Positions 19,693 through 28,501 of a DNA stretch of 64,000 nt are shown here, one piece after another (positions within the stretch are counted from its first letter, which is position 1; the number at the start of each line of letters is the position of its first letter). A model generated the notes under the pieces. It did not search any database, was not told the DNA's origin, and was given only the letters and a program-made list of their open reading frames with translations. Both the position numbers and the translations under genes were made by a program. Origin of the DNA: Paracoccus saliphilus (GTDB taxonomy: Bacteria; Pseudomonadota; Alphaproteobacteria; Rhodobacterales; Rhodobacteraceae); the NCBI RefSeq assembly GCF_028553805.1, contig NZ_CP067140.1:3410001-3474000 (forward strand), given 5' to 3'.

Positions 19693-19762
19693 CCGGGGGG
19701 CATCCGCCCCCCAATCCCCTGCGGGGATTTCCCCCCGAGGATATTGCAATGAAGAAGAAGGG
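19693..19762 (+). repeat. Dispersed intergenic repeat, copy 3 (downstream of clpB, long form)
   Basis: A 70-base extended copy: GGGGGGCATCC...CCCCCC, then ATCCCCTGCGGGGAT (a perfect hairpin), then CCCCCCGAGGATATTGCAATGAAGAAG. The last part matches the GGATATTTGCATGAAGAAG core of the copies at 16.1 and 34.2 kb with small changes. It lies 47 bases after the clpB stop and runs directly into the terminator. Confidence 0.65.
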
Positions 19763-19785
19763 CCCCGGTTACCGGGGCCTTTTCA
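19761..19785 (+). terminator. Intrinsic terminator of clpB
   Basis: GGCCCCGGT and ACCGGGGCC form a perfect nine-base stem around one base, followed by TTTTC. It ends the clpB transcript and overlaps the end of the dispersed repeat. Confidence 0.85.
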
Positions 19786-19806
19786 ACTTGCGCGAAAGCG
19801 AGGTGA

Positions 19807-20766
19807 TCAGAATTCCCGCCTGATCCCGATATCGATGGTCGCGACCGAAAGATCCGCTCCGACGCTATTGTCGTATATCCCTTGCTTCTGCCCGGTCCGG
19901 ATCGCCGACAAGCGCGTGTCTCCTCTCTCCCGGAAGAATTTCTGGTAACCGGCGCCGACATGCAGCCACATCTGGTTTTCCAGTTGACGCTCTGCAGCAA
20001 GCCCGATCTGAAAGAATGGTGAGGAGGAAAATCTTTCGTCGAAACGTATATTCCGCAACCAATGGTGATCGACAGCTTTCGGATTGACGCTCAGACCGGC
20101 CCGGAGCAGGCCCGACAATCGCCAATCTCCTTGTTCCCGTATCATCTCGGCACCGACGAAAACGGTTCTGCGCTGCTGCTTGTAGCTGACACCGACCTCT
20201 CCATCGGGAAAACTCCCGCGCGCATCGCGGAAATTGTTGTCCGAATAGATGTAGCGACCGCCCCGGGCATGCCACTCGATCCAGGTATATTTCAATCCGC
20301 CATGCAGATTGACCTGCGTGGCCTCATTCAGGTCGAAATCGCGCCCAACCGCCAGCTCAAGATCGAAATAATGATCGAGCTGGCTATCCGGATGCTGTGA
20401 ACGATCAGTCCATTGGTGATCGCTGGTGCCCTTGGCAAAGGGAGCCAGCCAATCGTAATCGGTCATATCGCCACGGCCATTCACACCGAACATCGCCTGG
20501 CCGCTCAGGGCCCAGGCATTGCCGAGGTCAAATCGCGTGCTCAATGTCGCGACCAGGGTGCTCGCCTCCCAGATCAGGTGGCTGAGACGCTCATCCCCTG
20601 CCCCCCTGTAAACCAACTCATTCGCGGTTATTCGCCCGTAGCCGAGCGTTGCCTGGAATTCGTGGCTCATGCCTCGTCCTGTCAGCCGATCCTCGCCCTC
20701 GGCCAATACTGGGGTTGCAGCGAAGGCGAACAGGGCGATGACGAGCATGTAACGAAAATGTCGCAA
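19807..20766 (-). CDS. Omptin-family outer-membrane aspartate protease
   Basis: 319 residues from a TTG at 20766 with GAGGAG eight bases upstream, close to the 317-residue OmpT precursor. The Sec signal is MRHFRYMLVIALFAFAATPVLA. Family motifs follow: GRGDMTDYDWLAPF, WTDRSQHPDSQLDHYFDLEL, HARGGRYIYSDNNFRDARGSFPDGE and GVSYKQQ. The catalytic Asp pair is Asp103/Asp105 and the Asp-His pair is Asp233/His235 (VDHHW), nearly the OmpT precursor positions. The protein ends in Phe (GIRREF), as outer-membrane barrels do. Omptins cleave extracellular peptides, often between basic residues. The gene is monocistronic, with longer in-frame starts lacking ribosome sites. Confidence 0.88.
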   Translation of the reverse strand: MRHFRYMLVIALFAFAATPVLAEGEDRLTGRGMSHEFQATLGYGRITANELVYRGAGDERLSHLIWEASTLVATLSTRFDLGNAWALSGQAMFGVNGRGDMTDYDWLAPFAKGTSDHQWTDRSQHPDSQLDHYFDLELAVGRDFDLNEATQVNLHGGLKYTWIEWHARGGRYIYSDNNFRDARGSFPDGEVGVSYKQQRRTVFVGAEMIREQGDWRLSGLLRAGLSVNPKAVDHHWLRNIRFDERFSSSPFFQIGLAAERQLENQMWLHVGAGYQKFFRERGDTRLSAIRTGQKQGIYDNSVGADLSVATIDIGIRREF

Positions 20767-20966
20767 GGTAAACTCCTCTTCAGCCCCCGGTCGCCAAGAC
20801 CGGCTGGTGATGCCGTAGTTGATCGGCAACCACTGGCAGCATGTGCCGCGATTCATCGAAAACACGGCGGCTTGCAGGTTCTGCTTCCCTTGATACCGCG
20901 CCTCGATTCAGGAGTCACTTTCTAGCAGGCATCCCTTGATGAAACCTTGCCCGAACCGTGATCCTT

Positions 20967-21857
20967 TCAGTCCTTGGGCAGCGCTGTCAGGAATTCCTTG
21001 ACCACCAGCGCCGAATTCTCCGAGGCCAGCGACATGAAGACATCCATCTCGTTCGCCCCCTCGCCGCCGCCAGCCAGGTCGGAAAGCGAACGGAAGGCGA
21101 TAAAGGGGGTCTGGTTCGCCCACGCGACTTGCGCGACGGCAGCGGATTCCATGTCGACGACCCGCGCCTCGAACGTATCGAAGATCCATTCGCGCAGCCC
21201 GGCATTGTCCACGAAGGCCGAACCCGACACGCCATTGCCGCCGACACGGATTTGCGGCGCCTGTTCAAGGCAGGCGTTGTCGCTGTTGCATTCGGCCAGG
21301 CCGATCCTTTCCGCAACGGTTTTTGCGGCGTCCAGAAGTTCGGGGTCGCTTTCGAACCAGAAGCGCGTTTCGGGCTCTCCGCGATCCGAGGCGACGGTCG
21401 TTTCGCGCGTGAAGATCATGCCGTAATTCGGGAAGGGAGATTCCAGGAAGGGCGGGATGGAGAAACCGTCATCGATCTCGCGCGCCATGACCGACTCGAG
21501 ATACTGGCCCCATTGATCGGCCACCACGACATCGCCGATATTCAGCGACGGATCGACGCCGCCCGCGATGCCGGAGAAGACGATGGCGTCGATGTCGAAA
21601 CGATCAAGCGCCAGTTGCGTGGTCATGGCTGCGTTGACCATGGACACGCCCGAAAGGAACAGCACCACGTCCTGCCCGCCCAGCTTGCCCGTCACGAATT
21701 CGCTGCCATTGATCACCTGCGTTTCCGCCCCTTCCAGGTCGGCCTGCAGGCTGACCCATTCCGGCGGAAAGGCCGAGATGACGGCAATGCGGGAAGTCTC
21801 GGCGGCGACCGGCAGGGCGGAGGCGGCGAGAAAGGCAAGGCTGAGGCGGAGGGACAT
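20967..21857 (-). CDS. Exported phosphorylase-superfamily nucleosidase (MTA/SAH nucleosidase-like)
   Basis: 296 residues. The signal peptide MSLRLSLAFLAASALPVAA is followed by a PNP_UDP_1 fold domain. IAVISAFPPEW opens the fold, IVFSGIAGGVDPSLNIGDVVVAD is the conserved central stretch, and VVDMESAAVAQVAWANQTPFIAFRSLSD carries the ribose-binding Met-Glu and the base-binding Asp (SLSD). Cytosolic relatives hydrolyse methylthioadenosine or S-adenosylhomocysteine. This one is longer, with an insertion containing two cysteines (LAECNSDNACLEQ) that could form a periplasmic disulfide. The substrate is unknown; an extracellular nucleoside is plausible. Confidence 0.82.
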   Translation of the reverse strand: MSLRLSLAFLAASALPVAAETSRIAVISAFPPEWVSLQADLEGAETQVINGSEFVTGKLGGQDVVLFLSGVSMVNAAMTTQLALDRFDIDAIVFSGIAGGVDPSLNIGDVVVADQWGQYLESVMAREIDDGFSIPPFLESPFPNYGMIFTRETTVASDRGEPETRFWFESDPELLDAAKTVAERIGLAECNSDNACLEQAPQIRVGGNGVSGSAFVDNAGLREWIFDTFEARVVDMESAAVAQVAWANQTPFIAFRSLSDLAGGGEGANEMDVFMSLASENSALVVKEFLTALPKD

Positions 21858-22011
21858 GGGATGGCTCCTTCATGATGAACGGGTCTTCTGCAGGGCTAGA
21901 CCGGTTATGCCCGATTTTCCAGCCGGAAGCCTGCGGTCAGTGTCGCCGCGTCACGGCTTGCATGATCCCGAAGCTCGCGTCATCGTTGCATAAATTGCAA
22001 GGAGGACCCCC

Positions 22012-22980
22012 ATGCTGCCGCCCATTCTGCAGAATCTGCGCATTCCCGTCGTGGCATCGCCGATGTTCATCGTCTCGAATCCCGATCTGGTCATCGCGCA
22101 ATGCAAGGCCGGGATCGTCGGCAGCTTTCCGGCGCTGAACGCGCGCGAAAAGGATGGCGAAGAGGTGCAGCTCGAAGCATGGCTGACCCGGATCACCGAG
22201 GAACTCGACCGCCACAACCAGGCCAATCCCGACCGTCCGGCGGCGCCCTTCGCGGTCAACCAGATCGTGCATCGCAGCAATGCCCGGCTGGAGCGGGATA
22301 TCGAGATCTGTCACCGGCACAAGGTGCCGATCTGGATCACCTCGCTCGGCGCGCGCCCCGAGGTGAACGCGGCCGCCCATGATTGCGGTGGGATCGCGTT
22401 GCATGACATCATCAACAACAAATTCGCCCGGAAGGCTATCGAGAAGGGCGCGGATGGGCTGATCGCCGTTGCGGCGGGCGCGGGCGGCCATGCCGGGCCG
22501 CAATCGCCCTTTGCGCTGGTGCAGGAGATCCGGGACTGGTTCGACGGGCCGCTGCTGCTGTCCGGCGCGATCGCGACCGGGCGTGCGGTTCTGGCAGCAA
22601 AGGCGATGGGCGCTGATCTGGCCTATATCGGCAGCCCCTTCATCGCCACCGAAGAAGCGAGCGCACCATCCGACTACAAGCGGATGATCTGCGACAGCGG
22701 GGCGATGGATATCGTCACCTCGTCGCTGTTCACCGGCGTTTCGGGCAATTACTTGGCGCCATCGATCCGCAATGCCGGTCTGGATCCGGACGACCTGGAA
22801 CATGCCGACGCCTCGTCGATGAATTTCAGCGAGGGCTCAAGCAAGCCCAAGGCATGGAGCCAGATCTGGGGATCGGGACAGGGCATCGGCGCTGTGCACG
22901 AGATCCTGCCTGCCGCAGAACGTATCGAGCGGCTGGCAAGGGAATATGCCGAGGCGAAAGAGGAATTGGCGAAGGCCTGA
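22012..22980 (+). CDS. Nitronate monooxygenase (2-nitropropane dioxygenase family)
   Basis: 322 residues, an FMN TIM barrel. LRIPVVASPMFIVSNPDLVIAQCKAGIVGSFPALNAR is the N-terminal FMN-binding stretch, GADGLIAVAAGAGGHAGPQSPFALVQEIR carries the catalytic-His-containing GGHAG motif, and LLLSGAIATGRAVLAAKAMGADLAYIGSPFIATEE binds the phosphate. These enzymes oxidise nitronates such as 3-nitropropionate. AAGGAGG precedes the ATG. It diverges from the exported nucleosidase and is followed by a hairpin. Confidence 0.9.
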   Translation: MLPPILQNLRIPVVASPMFIVSNPDLVIAQCKAGIVGSFPALNAREKDGEEVQLEAWLTRITEELDRHNQANPDRPAAPFAVNQIVHRSNARLERDIEICHRHKVPIWITSLGARPEVNAAAHDCGGIALHDIINNKFARKAIEKGADGLIAVAAGAGGHAGPQSPFALVQEIRDWFDGPLLLSGAIATGRAVLAAKAMGADLAYIGSPFIATEEASAPSDYKRMICDSGAMDIVTSSLFTGVSGNYLAPSIRNAGLDPDDLEHADASSMNFSEGSSKPKAWSQIWGSGQGIGAVHEILPAAERIERLAREYAEAKEELAKA

Positions 22981-22988
22981 TCCCAACA

Positions 22989-23023
22989 TAAAATTCCCGC
23001 CCAATCCTAAGGATATGGGCGGG
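22989..23023 (-). terminator. Terminator hairpin between convergent genes
   Basis: CCCGCCCAATCC and GGATATGGGCGGG form a long stem with a TAA loop. Read on the minus strand it is followed by AATTTTA, so it most likely ends the lipoprotein transcript and could also block read-through from the nitronate monooxygenase. Confidence 0.75.
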
Positions 23024-23037
23024 GCGGAACTATTGAG

Positions 23038-23709
23038 TTACTTTTTTTCGCCTATAACGACGATTTCTTGGAAGTTCTTTTGGAAGGCCTTCTCGCTGGC
23101 GAAACTTGCTCGATGAGCATTTTCTCCAGTAACGACAAGTGCATCCGCGTCAGGACCGGCGAAACCGCCGTCTCCGGGCATGTCGACCTTGACCATCGTG
23201 CCAGCAATATTAACTTCGCCGGTGAACCGGCCTTCAGTCAAATTGTCCGCGATCTTGCCGTCGTAAGATATTTTGCCCGGCTTGGCGGCATTCTTCCGAT
23301 ACGCCCTGAAATCCGTGATGTCACCGGTCAGTTTGCCTTCGCCGAAATTAGCGGTCAAGCGCGCCTGCCCCAACCGGTTCGGCTTGTATTCCACGACTCT
23401 GTGGGTCACCCCGTCAATAACTTCCTTGGTGTCGCTTACAACGACACCGTCACCAACCGAGAAAGACGCCACCCCGGCATATGTCGCCGTGCCCGAGCTT
23501 GGCATGTTCTTGATCGGAGTTGCGGGGACTACCATGTCATTTTCGTCCTCGTCCAGCTTGTGCTTTTCGATCAAAGCAATCCCGCTGTCGTACAGCTCGT
23601 TATAGCTTAAGTTCTGCTTTGGGGTGTTCATAACCCCGCCGCTGCCGCCGCAGCCAGTCAAAATTGCCGAGGCCGCGATAGCGCTCAGCGCTGTCAGATA
23701 AATTTTCAT
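23038..23709 (-). CDS. Surface-type lipoprotein, transferrin-binding-protein-like barrel
   Basis: 223 residues. The signal ends in the lipobox LTGC, with Cys20 the lipidated residue, followed by GGSGG. The rest resembles the small TbpB/factor H-binding-like eight-stranded barrel: SGTATYAGVASFSVGDG, ARLTANFGEGKLTGDITDF and GRFTGEVNIAGTMVKVDMPGDGGFAGPDADALVVTG. The alternating GxLTGxI and FAGPDAD patterns recur in lipoproteins exported by Slam systems. No Slam, TbpA or TonB gene is in the window. It is lower in GC and richer in Lys and Asn than its neighbours, a sign of possible transfer. The ligand is unknown. Confidence 0.7.
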   Translation of the reverse strand: MKIYLTALSAIAASAILTGCGGSGGVMNTPKQNLSYNELYDSGIALIEKHKLDEDENDMVVPATPIKNMPSSGTATYAGVASFSVGDGVVVSDTKEVIDGVTHRVVEYKPNRLGQARLTANFGEGKLTGDITDFRAYRKNAAKPGKISYDGKIADNLTEGRFTGEVNIAGTMVKVDMPGDGGFAGPDADALVVTGENAHRASFASEKAFQKNFQEIVVIGEKK

Positions 23710-23935
23710 CTAGAACTCCGCGCACCATATACCAAACCGATAGGCTGAATACGCGTTCATGCCTGCCTTATCAATCCCACCAACCCGAATAAAATAAGGC
23801 GATTCGATCAACGGGCAATACGATTGCCGGGTCTGGCCAGATTTGCCATCGCGGCATAGTTATAGAACGGCCTTGGCGGCCACCGGTTTCGTCACCATAT
23901 AGGGTCGCGAACGGATCGATCCACGGAGACATCGA

Positions 23936-24376
23936 ATGGCCTATGCCAAGTCGCAGGACGCCCTCGCCCGGTTGACGCCGGAGCAATATCGCGTCACGCA
24001 GGAAAACGGCACGGAGCGTGCCTTTACCGGCGAATACGATCATCATTTCGAGCCGGGCATCTATGTCGATATCGTCTCGGGAGAGCCGCTCTTCGTCAGC
24101 GCGGCAAAGTATAATTCCGGCTGCGGCTGGCCGGCTTTCAGCAAGCCGATCGACGGGAACGTGACCGAACACCAGGACGGCTCGTTCGGGATGGTTCGCA
24201 CCGAGGTCCGCTCGAAACATGGCGACAGCCATCTTGGGCATGTGTTCCCGGATGGTCCGCCCGAGGCAGGGGGGCTGCGCTACTGCATCAACTCGGCCTC
24301 TCTGCGCTTCGTGCCGAAGGACCGGATGGAGGCCGAAGGCTATGGCGAGTATCTTGACCAGATAGAGGAGGCTTGA
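23936..24376 (+). CDS. msrB: Peptide methionine (R)-S-oxide reductase MsrB
   Basis: 146 residues. [33 protein letters not shown] N-terminus, [11 protein letters not shown] with Cys63 as resolving cysteine, [14 protein letters not shown], and catalytic Cys117 in [12 protein letters not shown]. The CxxC zinc pairs of E. coli MsrB are absent (the [10 protein letters not shown] version replaces C-GAHLGHVF), so this is the zinc-free, PilB-like type. It repairs Met-R-sulfoxide in proteins with thioredoxin. msrA follows with no gap. Confidence 0.95.
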   Translation: MAYAKSQDALARLTPEQYRVTQENGTERAFTGEYDHHFEPGIYVDIVSGEPLFVSAAKYNSGCGWPAFSKPIDGNVTEHQDGSFGMVRTEVRSKHGDSHLGHVFPDGPPEAGGLRYCINSASLRFVPKDRMEAEGYGEYLDQIEEA

Positions 24377-24883
24377 ATGACCGAACGCGCTGTATTGGCC
24401 GGTGGCTGCTTCTGGGGGATGCAGGATCTGATCCGCCGCCTGCCCGGCGTCATCTCGACGCAGGTGGGATATACCGGCGGGGATGTCCCGAACGCCACCT
24501 ATCGCGATCACGGCACCCATGCCGAGGGGATCGAGATCACCTTCGATCCGGGCATGATCAGCTATCGCCAGCTATTGGAGTTCTTCTTCCAGATCCATGA
24601 TCCGACCACGCCGAACCGGCAGGGCAACGATATCGGACCCAGCTATCGTTCGGCGATCTACTATGTGAACGAGGATCAGAAGCAGGAGGCACTGGATACC
24701 ATCGCCGATGTCGAGGCGTCCGGGCTATGGCCGGGCAAGGTGGTGACCGAGGTGGAACCGGTGGGCGATTTCTGGAAAGCCGAGCCCGAGCACCAGGACT
24801 ATCTAGAACGCTTCCCGACCGGCTATACCTGCCATTTCCCGCGCCCGGACTGGGTGCTGCCGAGACGCTCGGCGGCCGAATAG
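24377..24883 (+). CDS. msrA: Peptide methionine (S)-S-oxide reductase MsrA
   Basis: 168 residues. The catalytic Cys11 lies in [58 protein letters not shown] and [13 protein letters not shown] are further family signatures. It reduces Met-S-sulfoxide, complementing the stereospecificity of MsrB encoded immediately upstream. GAGGAGG spans the msrB stop and serves as its ribosome site. A clear terminator follows at 24901. Confidence 0.95.
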   Translation: MTERAVLAGGCFWGMQDLIRRLPGVISTQVGYTGGDVPNATYRDHGTHAEGIEITFDPGMISYRQLLEFFFQIHDPTTPNRQGNDIGPSYRSAIYYVNEDQKQEALDTIADVEASGLWPGKVVTEVEPVGDFWKAEPEHQDYLERFPTGYTCHFPRPDWVLPRRSAAE

Positions 24884-24900
24884 GCGGCATGCATGGCGAG

Positions 24901-24932
24901 CGCCCCGGAGGTTCTGCCTTCGGGGCGTTTTT
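24901..24932 (+). terminator. Intrinsic terminator of msrBA
   Basis: CGCCCCG and CGGGGCG form the stem around an interrupted loop (GAGGTTCTGCCTT), followed by TTTTT. It sits 17 bases after the msrA stop. Confidence 0.85.
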
Positions 24933-25081
24933 CATGGCAAGCCCGCAATCCATGCCGGGCGGAAACACGCCATGGACCGGGAGGCAGGGTGGCACGGGAC
25001 GGGACCGATGCAGGACCGTAGTGACAAATTCTGGAAGGCGGTTACGCTGAGCCACGTCCTGCGAGTTGAAGGAAAGACATC

Positions 25082-25378
25082 ATGCCATTCGAATCCACCA
25101 TTTCCGCCGTCCCCACCGTCCTTGCCGAGAACGACCGCTCGAAGATTACCCGTTGGGATTTCGAACCGGGTGCCACGACCGGCTGGCACGAACATGAAAT
25201 GGACTATGCCGTGGTGATCCTGACGGATTCGACGATGGCCTACGAGGCGGATGGCGAGGTCACCGAGAAGCAGGTGAAACCCGGTGACAGTTACCTTCGC
25301 CCCAAAGGTGTGCAGCACGACGTCAAGAACGCCGGCCCCGGCCCTCTGTCATTCATCGAGATCGAGACGAAACCGTAA
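25082..25378 (+). CDS. Small cupin-domain protein
   Basis: 98 residues, a single cupin barrel. ITRWDFEPGATTGWHEHEMDYAVVILTDST is motif 1 with the metal-ligand HEHE-like run (His and Glu), and VKPGDSYLRPKGVQHDVKN is motif 2 with the second histidine. Single-domain cupins include dioxygenases, isomerases and ligand-binding proteins, and no specific activity can be assigned. GAAGGAAAG precedes the ATG. It converges on the RND efflux operon. Confidence 0.8.
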   Translation: MPFESTISAVPTVLAENDRSKITRWDFEPGATTGWHEHEMDYAVVILTDSTMAYEADGEVTEKQVKPGDSYLRPKGVQHDVKNAGPGPLSFIEIETKP

Positions 25379-25450
25379 GGCGATCTGCCGGCTGTTCCCG
25401 GTCACGCCCGTGGGTGGAACCGACGCGATTTCCGGCCGACCGGAGGCGCG

Positions 25451-28400
25451 TCAGTTCTTTGCTTCGGCAGGCGGGCGCACGCCGAACACCGCGCAATACA
25501 GAGCCGGCACGAAAACCAGCGTCACCAGCGTCCCGGCAATGATCCCGCCCATCATCGCGAAGGCCATCGGCCCCCAGAACACCTGCCGCGCGATCGGGAT
25601 CAGCGCCAGCGAGGCCGCCGCCGCGGTCAGCAGGATCGGGCGTGCCCGGCTGTCCGAGGCCTCGAACACGGCATCCCATTTCGAGCGCCCCTTGGACAGC
25701 AGCACCTCGATCTCGTGCACGAGGATGATCGAGTTGCGGATCAGGATACCGATCAGCGCGAGAATCCCCAGGATCGCCACGAAACCCATCGGCACCCCGA
25801 AGGGCACCAGCACGGCGACCACACCGATCAGCCCCATCGGCGCGGCAGCAAAAACGATCAGCGACAATCGGACGCTCTGCATCTGCGCCATCACCAGGAT
25901 CGCCATGATCAGCAGCATCACTGGCACCACCGCGGCGATGGGGGCCTGGCTTTCCGCCGATGTCTCGACAGAACCGCCAACGACGATGCTGACCGCCTCG
26001 GGCAGTTCATTCTCATAGTCTGTTACCGCACCCTCCAGCGCCTGAACCAGTGTCGCCGGTTGCGTATCGCCATCGATGGCAGCCTTGACGGTCACGGTGG
26101 GCAGGCCGTCACGCTGCATGATCAGCGGCTGCTCGGTGTCATATTCAAGGCTGGCGAGCGACATCAGCGGAATATTCCCCGCCGCCCCCGTCGTCAGCTG
26201 CAGGTTGCGGATCGAATCCAGCGATTGCCGATCGGCATCCACGCCCCGCGCCACGACATCGATCAGGAAGATATCGTCGCGCAGCTGCGTAACGGTCTTG
26301 CCCGAGAACACCGCCGACAGCGCGTCCGAGATATCCTGACCGGACACCCCGACCTGACGGGCCTGATCCTGATCGACCTCAAGCCGGATGACGCGGGCGG
26401 GCTCGTTCCAGTCGAGCGCGATATCGCGCAGGCGCGGCTCGGTGGCCAGAACGGCGGCCAGCCCCCTTGCCGCGTCGCGGGCCTGGTCCAGGTCAGGAGA
26501 GCTGACGCGATACTGCACCGGCTTGCCGACCGGCGGGCCAATCTCGAGATTCTTCACGTAGAGATCGACACCCGGAAACTCGGTCGCCGCCAGATCGTTG
26601 AGCATCGCCTTGACCCGGTCGCGCGCGGCCACATCCGGCGTCTGGATCACGATCTGGCCCATATGTGGCCCCGGTGTCGGCACATCCATCGACAGGATGA
26701 AACGCGGCGCGCCCCTGCCGACATAAGATGTCCAGAACAGCACGTCATCGCTTTCGGCCAGATAGGCTTCGAGCCGGTCCATATCGGCGCGGGTCTTGGC
26801 GATGGAGGCGTTCTGACGTTCCCCGACATCGACGATCACCTCGGTGCGGTCGGAATCGGGGAAGAATTGCTGCTCGACAAAGCGCATGCCCCAGACCGAT
26901 CCCGCAAAGATCAGCAGGGTGACGGCGATGGTCACCCATTTGAAGCGCATGCCTGCGCGCAGCAGGCGATGGAAGGCAAGGCGAAGACGTCCGGCCTTGT
27001 GTTCATGATGCGCCAGGTTCTCCTTGAGAAAGGTCACCCCCAAGAGAGGTGCGAACAGCACCGCCACGATCCACGAGATCAGCAGCGACACTGCGATCAC
27101 CACGAAAAGCGAGAAGGTGAACTCGCCCGCCGCCGAGTTGTTCAGCCCGATGGGGATGAAGCCCGCCACCGTGACCAGCGTGCCGGTCAGCATCGGGAAG
27201 GCGATGGAGGTCCAGGCATAGCTGGCCGCGCTGGACAGGGACTCGCCGATCTCCAGCCGCGAGATCATCGTCTCGATGGCGATCATCGCGTCGTCCACCA
27301 AGAGCCCGAGCGCGATGATCAGCGCACCGAGGGAAATCCGCTGCAAGGTGATGCCATAGAGATCAAGGATGACGAAGGTGATCGCCAGCACCAGCGGAAT
27401 GGTCAGCGTCACCACGAAGCCCGCCCGGAAGCCAAGGCTGATGAAGCTGACGATCAACACGATGATCACCGCCTCGGCCAGTGCCTGAACGAAATGGCCC
27501 ACCGCATCCTCAACGACATGCGGCTGATCGGCGGTCTTGGCCATCTCTATCCCGATGGGCAGATCGCGGGCGACGCCATCCATCAGTTCTTCCAGCTGCT
27601 CACCGAATTCCAGGATGTTCTCGCCCTCGCGCATCCCGATCTGCAACCCGATGGCCTGCTGGCCGTTATAGCGAAACAGGGTGTCCGGCGGGTCCTCGTA
27701 GCCGCGCGTGATGGTGGCGACATCGCCCAGGTTGAAGAACCTCTCGCCGACGCGCAGGTTCACGGCGGCGATGGAGTCGGCATCGTCGAACTGGCCGCCG
27801 ACGCGGACCAGCACGCGCTCTGGCCCGTCCTGCACAACGCCGGACGGAGCAATCGCGTTCTGCGTGGCCAGCGTCGCCATGACCTGTTGCTGGTTCAGCC
27901 CCAGGGCCGCCAGCCGCGCGGTCGAGAACTCCATGTAGATCCGTTCGTCCTGCACGCCCAGAAGCTCGGTCTTGCCGGCGGCGGGCAAGGCCGCGACCTG
28001 CTTGCGGATCGCCTCGACCCGGTCGCGCATCTCGCGCGGGGTGAAGCCGTCCGAGGTGAAGGCATAGATATTGCCATAGACATCGCCGAAATCGTCGTTG
28101 AACTGGAAGCCTTGGAATTCCTGCGGAAATTCCGGCCGGATATCGGACATCATCTGGCGGACGCGCTTCCACACCTCGGGCACATCCGGGCCGCGCGTCG
28201 TCGGCACCAATTCCACATAGACCACGGACTGCCCCGGAGTGGTGACCGAGCGGGTGTAGTCCAGTTCGTCCAGTTCTTCCAGCTTGGTTTCGATGCGGGT
28301 GGTGACCTGCTTGAGCGTATCCTCGATGCTGGCACCGGGCAGCGCGGCGCCGATCACCATCGTCTTGATGGTGAAATTCGGATCCTCCTCGCGGCCCAGA

Positions 28401-28501
28401 TTGACATAGCTCAGCGCCCCCGCGAAGAGCGACAGGACCAACAGGAACCAGACGAAGCTGCGGTGATGGAGCGCCCAGTCCGACAGATTGAAACCCTTCA
28501 C
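25451..28501 (-). CDS. RND-family efflux pump inner-membrane transporter
   Basis: 1016 residues, full RND length with twelve predicted helices and two large periplasmic loops. The N-terminus FNLSDWALHHRSFVWFLLVLSLFAGALSYVNLGREEDPNF is typical. TM4 has the proton-relay Asp pair in LGLLVDDAMIAIETMISRLE, and a second repeat begins KWVTIAVTLLIFAG. Such pumps move toxic amphiphiles out by proton antiport together with adaptors and an outer-membrane channel. It overlaps the first adaptor gene by four bases. No TolC-like channel is encoded nearby. The substrate is unknown. Confidence 0.93.
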   Translation of the reverse strand: MKGFNLSDWALHHRSFVWFLLVLSLFAGALSYVNLGREEDPNFTIKTMVIGAALPGASIEDTLKQVTTRIETKLEELDELDYTRSVTTPGQSVVYVELVPTTRGPDVPEVWKRVRQMMSDIRPEFPQEFQGFQFNDDFGDVYGNIYAFTSDGFTPREMRDRVEAIRKQVAALPAAGKTELLGVQDERIYMEFSTARLAALGLNQQQVMATLATQNAIAPSGVVQDGPERVLVRVGGQFDDADSIAAVNLRVGERFFNLGDVATITRGYEDPPDTLFRYNGQQAIGLQIGMREGENILEFGEQLEELMDGVARDLPIGIEMAKTADQPHVVEDAVGHFVQALAEAVIIVLIVSFISLGFRAGFVVTLTIPLVLAITFVILDLYGITLQRISLGALIIALGLLVDDAMIAIETMISRLEIGESLSSAASYAWTSIAFPMLTGTLVTVAGFIPIGLNNSAAGEFTFSLFVVIAVSLLISWIVAVLFAPLLGVTFLKENLAHHEHKAGRLRLAFHRLLRAGMRFKWVTIAVTLLIFAGSVWGMRFVEQQFFPDSDRTEVIVDVGERQNASIAKTRADMDRLEAYLAESDDVLFWTSYVGRGAPRFILSMDVPTPGPHMGQIVIQTPDVAARDRVKAMLNDLAATEFPGVDLYVKNLEIGPPVGKPVQYRVSSPDLDQARDAARGLAAVLATEPRLRDIALDWNEPARVIRLEVDQDQARQVGVSGQDISDALSAVFSGKTVTQLRDDIFLIDVVARGVDADRQSLDSIRNLQLTTGAAGNIPLMSLASLEYDTEQPLIMQRDGLPTVTVKAAIDGDTQPATLVQALEGAVTDYENELPEAVSIVVGGSVETSAESQAPIAAVVPVMLLIMAILVMAQMQSVRLSLIVFAAAPMGLIGVVAVLVPFGVPMGFVAILGILALIGILIRNSIILVHEIEVLLSKGRSKWDAVFEASDSRARPILLTAAAASLALIPIARQVFWGPMAFAMMGGIIAGTLVTLVFVPALYCAVFGVRPPAEAKN

